The notes: generated by a model not told the origin, from the letters alone. 5,049 bases of DNA from Thalassolituus sp. (GCA_029212275.1 JARGOI010000214.1:1-5049), one strand, 5' to 3'; positions 1 to 5,049 are shown, counted from the first letter of the stretch. Translations and numbers: made by a program.

Positions 1-445
1 CCATGTGGGTCATGCCACGATAATAAGCTAGATGAATCAGTTGTACGTCTTCTTTTTCCAGCGTCTCCATACACTGAAAGAGAGGTTCAGAGTCTATTTC
101 ATCCCCCTCTGGAGTAACTGCAGGGATAAGATCAATGTCATCGTCCAACGAATCTTGCCGACCTTCTTTCGCATTCATTGAGCGTAGCAGATCAATACAT
201 CGATAACGTACGATGCTGCTCATCCAAGTAATTACACTACCTCGGCCTTGATGGTATTCACCTGCGTTATGCCAAATTTTAACATAGGCATCTTGCAATG
301 CTTCTTCTGCACGTTCAGGGGATCTCATTAAGTGCATTGCCACACCATACAGTTTCGAACCAGTCGATTGATACAAGGCTTCGAATGCTGCTTGATCACC
401 ACTGGCAACCGCTCTAATTAAGCGTGATTGCTCTTCTATATTCAT
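1..445 (-). CDS. ECF-type RNA polymerase sigma factor, 3' end beyond window
   Basis: Translating from the ATG at 445 gives 148 residues before the window edge, so the C-terminus is missing. Residues about 21-90 match sigma-70 region 2: an AEEALQDAYVKIWHNA segment (46-61) followed by a Trp-containing helix and IDLLR (84-88), the classic core-binding and -10 recognition part. An acidic linker (about 96-121) leads into the start of region 4 (LEKEDVQLIHLAYYRGMTH, from 129), and the window cuts the helix-turn-helix that would read the -35 box. There is no region 1 or 3, as expected for the ECF group. The long linker and overall look recall the SigK/RskA-type ECF factors, but I cannot assign a group with certainty. 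ECF factors are normally held by an anti-sigma encoded next to them, here presumably just left of the window. A GAGG lies four bases upstream of the ATG. The gene has its own ECF-like promoter at 491-516, shared in form with the DUF4331 operon promoter. Confidence 0.93.
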   Translation of the reverse strand, partial: MNIEEQSRLIRAVASGDQAAFEALYQSTGSKLYGVAMHLMRSPERAEEALQDAYVKIWHNAGEYHQGRGSVITWMSSIVRYRCIDLLRSMNAKEGRQDSLDDDIDLIPAVTPEGDEIDSEPLFQCMETLEKEDVQLIHLAYYRGMTHM

Positions 446-477
446 TTATCCTCGTCCCCAAAGGATCTCTACAAAGC

Positions 478-624
478 CTACATAGCTATATACGAGAGAA
501 TTGATGTTTTGGATTCGTTTTTTTTCATGGCAACCTGACTATCTATCACATGGCTATGTATCACCTGACGATGATCTAGTGACTTAAGAAAGAAAAAAGC
601 TAAGTGTAAAAAAAAACGAATCAT
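478..624 (-). CDS. Possible small ORF, 48 residues, short hydrophobic N-terminus
   Basis: An ATG at 624 is preceded by a good Shine-Dalgarno sequence, AGAAGG (636-631), six bases upstream, and opens a 48-codon frame ending at a TAG (480-478). The product starts MIRFFLHLAFFFLKSL and then becomes polar, with VIHSH/VIDSQ, a small internal repeat. The hydrophobic stretch is only about 13 residues, short for a membrane span. The frame could be extended upstream to an ATG at 675 or a TTG at 714, but neither has as good a ribosome site. Against it: runs of A and T force Phe and Lys codons, its 3' end overlaps the putative sigma promoter, and I recognise no family. It could be a leader peptide, a small membrane peptide or chance. 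Confidence 0.27.
   Translation of the reverse strand: MIRFFLHLAFFFLKSLDHRQVIHSHVIDSQVAMKKNESKTSILSYIAM
491..516 (-). promoter_or_regulatory. Putative ECF promoter of the sigma gene (autoregulation)
   Basis: Read on the minus strand, a -35-like GAATCC (516-511) is followed by a 16-base spacer and a -10-like CGTA (494-491). CGTA ends 46 bases before the sigma ATG. The same arrangement (xxATCC, A-rich 16-base spacer ending TCT, CGTA) occurs upstream of the DUF4331 gene. Two independent copies with identical spacing, each in front of a transcription unit, are the evidence. The assignment to this sigma factor is inference. The -35 box sits at one end of an inverted repeat (512-525 / 609-622). Confidence 0.6.
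512..622. repeat. Long-range inverted repeat, 14-bp perfect arms
   Basis: On the plus strand GATTCG followed by eight T (512-525) is the exact reverse complement of eight A followed by CGAATC (609-622). The arms are separated by 83 bases. Pairing can extend by three more A-T pairs after two mismatches on the outer side. The downstream arm (in minus-strand direction) overlaps the -35 box of the putative sigma promoter. The upstream arm covers the first codons of the possible small ORF. Being largely A/T the pairing is weak, and the function is unknown. Confidence 0.6.
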
Positions 625-729
625 AAAATACCTTCTTATGATCCCTTTACTAAACATAAAGTTCGTAAATTTCATCTCATAAGAACAAGTATTTTCTGAT
701 TCGAATAAAAACAACGTTCTAACGTATTA

Positions 730-1881
730 TTATATTCTACTCAATAGCCAAAACCCTCCAAAGGCAGCAATTAAACTTGAAATACTGCGAACAAAAATAG
801 TTGGATACCAAGCAAAATTTCTTATCGAAATTAATATCGGTAGTACACATAAAGTTATCAGTATTTGGCCAAACTCGACCCCCAGATTAAAACCAAGCAA
901 TGAAATAACTTTATTTTCTCCATGAATTGTTAGCTCACTCAGCACCCCAGAAAAACCAAACCCATGAATCAGTCCAAATGCAAATACCATCACCACGGTG
1001 CTGGGTAAAAACGAGCGTATATTATTGAGAGCCGCGACGACGACGGAAAACGCAATGATCATTTCCACCCAATATCCCGGCAATGTCAGCCAATCCATTA
1101 CACTTGCACCAAGTGTGAGCGAATGCGCGATGGTAAAGGTGGTGACTAAAATGGCGGCGGAACGTAAACAAGACGCTATATTTTGAGCCGGCTTCCAGCG
1201 TCCTTGATCATTCATCAATACGGATACTAAAAGGAGTGTCAGCAAGAAAGCCACATGATCGAGACCCAAGCCAATATGTATAATACCTTGAACAAAGAAT
1301 TCACTGAATGTTTGCCAGAATCCTAGACGATCATCTAATTTAACCTTTCCTGCTTGTGCTAGGACACCTTGCATCGACTGATCATTTTGTTCAAAGCTCC
1401 ATAATAAGCGATGATCGGGGAGCGCTTGAAACATACCTGAGTAAAATATTTCATAAGCATCTGGGGTAGAGAAATTTTCAGCTGAACTGTTATTATTGAC
1501 ACTGTTCTGACTGGCACTGTTTTTAGCACTACAGTCAAACATCACTGGAATGACAATGCCAGCATCGGCTTTACTTTGGTCATTAAAATAAAAATCTTTA
1601 TCCCAAGAAGCTAAGCAGGTGTTACCTCCTCGACTAAGCGCGATATTTTTTTGGGCGTAAGTAATTATTTGCTGAGATTTACTTTCCACTTCATTCCAAT
1701 AAAGATTTCCATCTCTGTTGTTATCTAGACCTATGATTTGTTCCAAATCGTAAAGGCGCCAATGGAGATTGCCTTGGATACCCTGTTCGCTCTCCGTGAA
1801 GGATAATAACGCGGTACTTGATTGATGAGCTTGAGTAACAATGGGCAATAATATAAAAATGATACTAAGTAAAATTTTCAT
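730..1881 (-). CDS. HupE/UreJ-type membrane protein with periplasmic EF-hand-bearing domain
   Basis: The 383-residue product has a signal peptide (1-18, likely cut after TQA), a periplasmic domain to about 190, then about six membrane helices (near 199-222, 237-261, 267-287, 292-312, 325-350, 361-381). The membrane half carries the HupE/UreJ-2 hallmarks: HIGLGLDH (202-209), FTIAHSLTLG (249-258), GLIHGFGFSG (303-312) and FNLGVEFGQ (331-339), with conserved His, Asp and Glu inside helices. The family is named after nickel permease-like accessory proteins of hydrogenase and urease clusters, but this long subtype lacks a proven substrate and no hydrogenase or urease gene is in view. DNNRDGNLYWNE (53-64) is a canonical 12-residue EF-hand loop. 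A Ser/Asn-rich linker lies at about 120-138. The ATG at 1881 shares its A with the TGA stop of the upstream TPR gene (TGATG), and GAGAGG lies nine bases upstream. A TTG one codon earlier is an alternative start. Confidence 0.88.
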   Translation of the reverse strand: MKILLSIIFILLPIVTQAHQSSTALLSFTESEQGIQGNLHWRLYDLEQIIGLDNNRDGNLYWNEVESKSQQIITYAQKNIALSRGGNTCLASWDKDFYFNDQSKADAGIVIPVMFDCSAKNSASQNSVNNNSSAENFSTPDAYEIFYSGMFQALPDHRLLWSFEQNDQSMQGVLAQAGKVKLDDRLGFWQTFSEFFVQGIIHIGLGLDHVAFLLTLLLVSVLMNDQGRWKPAQNIASCLRSAAILVTTFTIAHSLTLGASVMDWLTLPGYWVEMIIAFSVVVAALNNIRSFLPSTVVMVFAFGLIHGFGFSGVLSELTIHGENKVISLLGFNLGVEFGQILITLCVLPILISIRNFAWYPTIFVRSISSLIAAFGGFWLLSRI

Positions 1882-3023
1882 CAAATATTGCCTCTCGTTA
1901 ATGGCATAGACAGAATGCTAAGATCATTTGATTGAACAGGTACCGCATCGGTACGCAAATTACTGACTTTTTCTTCGTATTTATTAGACCAAAGCTCAGC
2001 TAATTTTGGATCTTTATTTAATGTTGAATAATATAAAGCGATCACTTCACCGTAGGCGACATCATTTCTAAGCAAACGCTGCCCTATTCTAAAATCAGCA
2101 TAGTCGCGCCATCTTGATGATTCTTTTGTTTGTCTTACTTCTGTATTGAGACCCGACTGCGTATTGACACTCGATTGCAAGCTGAGTAAATCTTCGGCTC
2201 GTGCCAACTGAATAATCAAAGCATCATCCGGATGCTTTTCTGAAATCTTATTTTCCAACAGTTTGAAAACAGCTTGAGGCTGGTTGGTGTTTAAATACGC
2301 TTCAGCGATCATTGCCAAATCAGCTACTTGGAATGCTTTGTTATCACTCAGATTATTATAACTTTCCAATACTTTTTCGTAGTCTCCAGCAAGGGTATAG
2401 CCACGAATTTTTTGATACAAAAACCAGTTCGATATATTCTGTTTACCATCATTCTTTTGGTCACTATGATCGGTTTTATTATGCTCAATTAGATTGGTTA
2501 ATAGTTGTTGATTTTCTGAAGAAATCGAAGACAGGGTCGCGGCCATGCAACCTGCCGCAACGTCTGACTGCACCAACACCAAATCTAAGCAAACACGTTT
2601 GGCATCTTCAAATCGACGTTGTTCTACAATCACCTGAGCCATCATCAATCTTGAAGCAACATAATAATTCGATAATGGTCTGATCGATTTTAATATTTTT
2701 TCCGACTGATAAAACTGATGTGAATGTTGCAGCAAACGCGCTTTAAAATATTTAAACTCGTCTCCCTCTATATCGCCTAGCGCTTGTATATAGCTGTAAA
2801 TTTTATCATAACGCCACGACTGCCCTGGCAATCCAGAATATAGGAAATTTTCACGAATCTTCTCTAGGTACTCTTCGTTTGTGTAAGACTGGGTTTTGAG
2901 TTCGTCTTCAGACCACTGCACTAAAAGACGATCACCGCTGGGTTTACTCCATTCAGAAAGTGAACTGAAAGAAAGTGAACTCAATGTTAATAATAAAAGG
3001 ACTTTAAAGTTTTTAGTTTTCAT
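1881..3023 (-). CDS. Secreted TPR-like helical-repeat protein
   Basis: The 380-residue product opens with a Lys-containing N-terminus and a hydrophobic core (KVLLLLTLSSLSFSSLS), a signal peptide ending near residue 22, so it is probably periplasmic. The rest is almost all amphipathic helix with TPR-like spacing, for example YYVASRLMMAQVIVEQRRFEDAK (120-142), the GYTLAGDYEKVLESYNNL region (208-225) and ADLAMIAEAYLNTNQPQAVFKLLE (234-257), which repeat the A-x-x-Y/L...G/N...A pattern of TPR pairs. TPRs bind other proteins, so a scaffold or partner role for the operon products is reasonable but unproven. Residues about 288-299 are a tandem six-residue repeat (QSSVNT/QSGLNT). The ATG at 3023 is favoured. 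The in-frame TTG at 3026 is possible, and only a weak AGG/GAAG site lies upstream. It is separated from the lipoprotein gene by 101 bases with a hairpin and overlaps the next gene by one base. Confidence 0.82.
   Translation of the reverse strand: MKTKNFKVLLLLTLSSLSFSSLSEWSKPSGDRLLVQWSEDELKTQSYTNEEYLEKIRENFLYSGLPGQSWRYDKIYSYIQALGDIEGDEFKYFKARLLQHSHQFYQSEKILKSIRPLSNYYVASRLMMAQVIVEQRRFEDAKRVCLDLVLVQSDVAAGCMAATLSSISSENQQLLTNLIEHNKTDHSDQKNDGKQNISNWFLYQKIRGYTLAGDYEKVLESYNNLSDNKAFQVADLAMIAEAYLNTNQPQAVFKLLENKISEKHPDDALIIQLARAEDLLSLQSSVNTQSGLNTEVRQTKESSRWRDYADFRIGQRLLRNDVAYGEVIALYYSTLNKDPKLAELWSNKYEEKVSNLRTDAVPVQSNDLSILSMPLTRGNI
1891..1896 (-). promoter_or_regulatory. Ribosome binding site of the HupE/UreJ-type gene, inside the TPR gene
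   Basis: GAGAGG on the minus strand lies nine bases before the ATG at 1881 (six before an in-frame TTG at 1884). It is embedded in the last codons of the upstream gene, whose TGA overlaps the ATG. This points to translational coupling of the two proteins. Confidence 0.65.
2143..2178. repeat. 18-bp imperfect tandem duplication inside the TPR gene
   Basis: Two adjacent 18-base units (2143-2160 and 2161-2178) match at 15 of 18 positions. They encode QSGLNT and QSSVNT, so the duplication is in frame and adds six residues in a polar, probably loop, segment between helical repeats. Confidence 0.75.
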
Positions 3024-3062
3024 CAAAACTTCAACCTATTTAGTTATAAAAATAAAGTAACA

Positions 3063-3084
3063 ATGGGCCGGTTACCCAGCCCAT
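3063..3084 (-). terminator. GC-rich hairpin with U-rich tail, possible partial terminator or processing site
   Basis: On the minus-strand transcript ATGGGC (3084-3079) pairs with GCCCAT (3068-3063). An additional G-U pair and two G-C pairs close on a GUAA tetraloop, giving a nine-pair stem. The tail UGUUACUUUAUUUUUAU is U-rich but interrupted, so a partial terminator or mRNA-stabilising 3' end is more likely than a full stop. It sits between the DUF4331-lipoprotein pair and the TPR-HupE pair, which could make the second pair less expressed. No separate promoter for the second pair is evident. Confidence 0.5.
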
Positions 3085-3095
3085 GTATTAAGTGC

Positions 3096-3131
3096 ACGAT
3101 TTATTACACTGTTTATTGAACTATTTATTGC
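3096..3131. repeat. Three tandem 12-bp repeats at the lipoprotein stop codon
   Basis: Plus-strand units 3096-3107, 3108-3119 and 3120-3131 share the pattern AC-x-x-TTTATT-x-x. On the coding strand the units read GCAATAAATAGT, TCAATAAACAGT and GTAATAAATCGT. The lipoprotein TAA stop (3127-3125) falls in the first of these. Because 12 is a multiple of three, the later units repeat in-frame TAA codons behind it. Confidence 0.7.
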
Positions 3132-3403
3132 ACTACAAGGTAATTAAATGACACTTCATCCGAATTATCATCAATGTCCAATCCTTCAATAGCAACGGGC
3201 TCAGAATCCCTATCCTGTTGAAAAATGTTATCGATTAAATCCGTTAAAAGTACGGTATTACCATCTCCATTCGGAGTTTCATTATTTCCGCCATCGGTAA
3301 CAACATTACCTCCGCCTTTAGAATCATTGTTAAAGTAACAACCTGATAACATTGAGCCCGAAATAATAAATGCTGATGCGATGACTATTTTTGCAATTTT
3401 CAT
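3125..3403 (-). CDS. Small acidic lipoprotein of unknown function
   Basis: The 92-residue product has a textbook lipoprotein signal: MKIAK, a hydrophobic core, and the lipobox LSGC with Cys22 as the lipidated residue. Tyr, not Asp, follows the Cys, so outer-membrane sorting is expected by the E. coli rule. After it comes a flexible Gly/Asn-rich stretch (about 24-50) and then an acidic C-terminal part with LTDLIDNIF (53-61) and a DIDDNSDE run (about 76-83). No known domain is recognised. The start is set by AAGGAG six bases before the ATG at 3403; an in-frame TTG at 3409 is too close to that site. It lies 10 bases after the DUF4331 stop, so the two are surely co-transcribed. The protein may anchor or bind a partner in the envelope, which is inference from context only. 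Confidence 0.85.
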   Translation of the reverse strand: MKIAKIVIASAFIISGSMLSGCYFNNDSKGGGNVVTDGGNNETPNGDGNTVLLTDLIDNIFQQDRDSEPVAIEGLDIDDNSDEVSFNYLVVQ

Positions 3404-3409
3404 AACCAA

Positions 3410-3415
3410 CTCCTT
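3410..3415 (-). promoter_or_regulatory. Strong ribosome binding site of the lipoprotein gene, overlapping the DUF4331 stop
   Basis: TAAGGAG on the minus strand merges the TAA stop of the DUF4331 gene (3416-3414) with an AAGGAG Shine-Dalgarno site six bases before the ATG at 3403. It decides the lipoprotein start and implies that ribosomes ending one gene can start the next. Confidence 0.8.
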
Positions 3416-4931
3416 ACGATGGATCCATCAAAGAACCCGCTAATGGGGATTTCAAGTAAGGAAACGTTGTATCAACATACGTCGAGTCCAACGGTGCAAG
3501 ATCAGAGAATGGTTGATTGCCAACAGGCGCATCCTCTGGGGTACACAGTCCTAAATCATCGGTTGCAGTACCATCACCATCAAGATCGACTGGATGACAC
3601 AAAGCACCCATTACTACACGCAATGCGATATCGACCACATCATCGCCAGGACGACGACCATTCGGAAAGCCCGCTAAGTCACCGGCAACCACGCCAAAAG
3701 CACTTTGTTCTGCGGCAGTGGTAGGAGCAATTCCAGTATTCAACCGAACCATTTCCGACCCTGTTACCGTTGCTAACTGATTAACGCCAGGGAAACCAGT
3801 CAAGAATGCAGTGACTAAATCGTTACGTGGAATATTAGAAGGTGCAATGTTCGATGGAGCACCTAAGGCATCACGAAACAAAATATCCAGTAATGCAGGA
3901 AGTGTCGGGTGGGTTACGTAATCGGCGAACTGTCCGTCATCCTTAGGTTCAGATGCAGAAAAAGTATCTTTATCGCTCAAACCAATGACCACCTCGTTTA
4001 CTAATGGCATCCCTAAGCGCGAAACTTGCGTCCAAGCACCACCGTTCACTTCTGGTTTGGTAAAGGTCGCGCTTGGGTTTAAAACTCTCGCCTGTGGCAA
4101 ACTTGCCGTGGTCCAAGCACCAACAACACCATTACCTTGTCCGGTAATGCACGAAATGGGCACTTCTAGCGCAATACTGGTAACATTTTTATCGGCGAGA
4201 TCATCATTGCTATTACTTTGATTTGAACCGTTGTCCAATGGCACGTAGTTGACCAAGTCAAATGTCTTACCTAGATTGACTACAAATGCATCTTTACGCT
4301 GACCAACAAAAACACGCCCATCACAACCATTGCCAAAACTTACGTTTTGCTTAAAGCCATCGGCATAACTTGCGTAATCACTGAAAGACTTATCACCGAT
4401 ATTGTCTAGCGGTTTACTGAAGGTATTGTTCATTCCCCCCATACCGGTTGTTTTCACACCTGTGCGACGATCGCCATCGATTTTAGTAACTGTGTAGCTT
4501 TCAGAAAAATTAGCAGCACTGGGCGAGGCATCAACGCCACCATAATTTTTCAGCGGAATTTTTACCTGCTTAGCGTTCTCACCGGTACCAATTTCTAACG
4601 CAAAATCACCTGATGCTTGAGCGAAGTCAAACTGAAAAGTAATATCTTCAACCGCGTCGCCATCGTTATCGACATGTATTTCATAAATGGCGTTGGGGTC
4701 CATGGCAAAATAGTTAGGGCCACCATAACCGTCCTGCAGTGGAATATAGTTAGCAATTAAGGTGACGTATGTTTCACGACCGGCTTCATAACTGCGAAAG
4801 GCATAGAAGTCGGTGGAGTCAATGGTAGGAAGCCTAGTCACATTCGGGGCTTCACGGTGACTAGATGCCTGAACCTGTATGCTCGTAGCTGCAACTATGG
4901 CGCTTAAGAGTATGGTATGTTTAATATTCAT
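3414..4931 (-). CDS. Secreted DUF4331 family protein
   Basis: The 505-residue product has a signal peptide (MNIKHTILLSAIVAATSIQVQA, 1-22) and a predicted mature start SSHREAP (23-29), the signature of DUF4331 proteins, followed by PTIDSTDFYAFRSYE (35-49), also typical. Other family-like segments are the acidic VDNDGDAVEDITFQFDF (87-103), the YVPLDNGSN region (229-237), FPNGRRPGDDVVDIALRVVMG (422-442) and a C-terminal DLDGDGTATDD (449-459). Four Cys at about 203, 261, 445 and 463 could form disulfides after export. The biochemical role of the family is not established to my knowledge. The two DxDGD-like loops suggest Ca2+ binding (inference). The ATG at 4931 has AGGA six bases upstream; a GTG one codon earlier is too close to it. 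It is first in the operon, behind an ECF-like promoter, and its stop overlaps the next gene's ribosome site. Confidence 0.93.
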   Translation of the reverse strand: MNIKHTILLSAIVAATSIQVQASSHREAPNVTRLPTIDSTDFYAFRSYEAGRETYVTLIANYIPLQDGYGGPNYFAMDPNAIYEIHVDNDGDAVEDITFQFDFAQASGDFALEIGTGENAKQVKIPLKNYGGVDASPSAANFSESYTVTKIDGDRRTGVKTTGMGGMNNTFSKPLDNIGDKSFSDYASYADGFKQNVSFGNGCDGRVFVGQRKDAFVVNLGKTFDLVNYVPLDNGSNQSNSNDDLADKNVTSIALEVPISCITGQGNGVVGAWTTASLPQARVLNPSATFTKPEVNGGAWTQVSRLGMPLVNEVVIGLSDKDTFSASEPKDDGQFADYVTHPTLPALLDILFRDALGAPSNIAPSNIPRNDLVTAFLTGFPGVNQLATVTGSEMVRLNTGIAPTTAAEQSAFGVVAGDLAGFPNGRRPGDDVVDIALRVVMGALCHPVDLDGDGTATDDLGLCTPEDAPVGNQPFSDLAPLDSTYVDTTFPYLKSPLAGSLMDPS

Positions 4932-4973
4932 CACGATTCCTATTGAGTTATTTATGACACTATCCCTAACTAG

Positions 4974-4999
4974 TACGAGACAAATTTATTATTGGATGT
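4974..4999 (-). promoter_or_regulatory. Putative ECF promoter of the DUF4331 operon
   Basis: On the minus strand ACATCC (4999-4994), a 16-base spacer AATAATAAATTTGTCT and CGTA (4977-4974) form a bipartite element with the same geometry as the one before the sigma gene. CGTA ends 43 bases before the DUF4331 ATG, giving an expected leader of about 36 bases. The -35 resembles the CCATCC reported for SigK-type ECF factors (recalled, not checked). Further upstream to the window edge I see only a short CTAG-AAAA-CTAG palindrome (5011-5022) and no gene. Confidence 0.62.
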
Positions 5000-5049
5000 G
5001 TGAATCGCCCCTAGTTTTCTAGACACCCATTTTCTTCAAAAAATAGTTA

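Noticed and set aside
639..667. Plus-strand TGATCC followed by CGTA, resembling the shared ECF promoter
   Set aside because: The spacer is 19 bases instead of 16 and it points antisense into the HupE/UreJ-type gene with no plus-strand gene behind it.
675..714. Upstream extension of the small ORF to starts at 675 (ATG) or 714 (TTG)
   Set aside because: No good ribosome site before either codon, whereas the ATG at 624 has AGAAGG at six bases.
712..726. Palindrome ACGTTAGAACGT followed by T-rich bases just after the HupE/UreJ-type stop codon
   Set aside because: Only four base pairs can form once a loop is left, too weak for an intrinsic terminator.
2312..2683. Plus-strand open frame of 123 codons opposite the TPR gene
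   Set aside because: Antisense shadow of a gene with a clear signal peptide and helical repeats; odd composition and no recognisable domain.
3419..3724. Plus-strand open frame of 101 codons opposite the DUF4331 gene
   Set aside because: Shadow of the well-supported minus-strand gene; His/Gln-rich composition, no ribosome site and no family resemblance.
5011..5022. CTAG-AAAA-CTAG palindrome upstream of the DUF4331 promoter
   Set aside because: A four-pair A/T-containing stem without a U tract; no support as terminator or operator.
1..5049. CRISPR arrays, tRNA or rRNA genes, insertion sequences
   Set aside because: No regularly spaced direct repeats, cloverleaf-like segments or transposase-like frames were seen on either strand.

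Overview
The window is an AT-rich, densely packed stretch with every supported gene on the minus strand. Tight operon spacing, SSHREAP-type DUF4331, HupE/UreJ-type and ECF sigma proteins suggest a Gram-negative proteobacterium, most likely an aquatic or marine gammaproteobacterium. The sequence alone does not fix the genus.

Read in the direction of transcription (right to left), the layout is as follows. A promoter region lies at about 4932-5049. It is followed by a secreted DUF4331 protein (3414-4931), a small acidic lipoprotein (3125-3403), a 101-base gap holding tandem 12-bp repeats and a GC-rich hairpin, a secreted TPR-like protein (1881-3023), and a HupE/UreJ-type membrane protein (730-1881) whose start codon overlaps the TPR stop codon. 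After a 284-base gap comes an ECF sigma factor that runs off the left edge (1-445). The gap contains a possible 48-residue small ORF, a long-range inverted repeat and a promoter for the sigma gene.

The most informative regulatory signal is a bipartite element found twice: ATCC, then CGTA, in the same geometry (six-base -35 block, 16-base spacer, CGTA -10). One copy is upstream of the DUF4331 gene and one is upstream of the sigma gene, each placing CGTA 43-46 bases from the start codon. The simplest reading is that the sigma factor transcribes its own gene and the four-gene envelope operon. Its anti-sigma factor would be expected just beyond the left edge.

The operon products all carry export signals: a secreted DUF4331 protein whose predicted mature N-terminus is Ser-Ser-His, a lipoprotein, a periplasmic helical-repeat protein, and a polytopic membrane protein with a periplasmic domain containing a canonical EF-hand loop. 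Together they look like an ECF-controlled cell-envelope module, possibly for handling a metal ion. The metal idea is inference from the HupE/UreJ family and visible ligand-like motifs. No substrate can be assigned from sequence.
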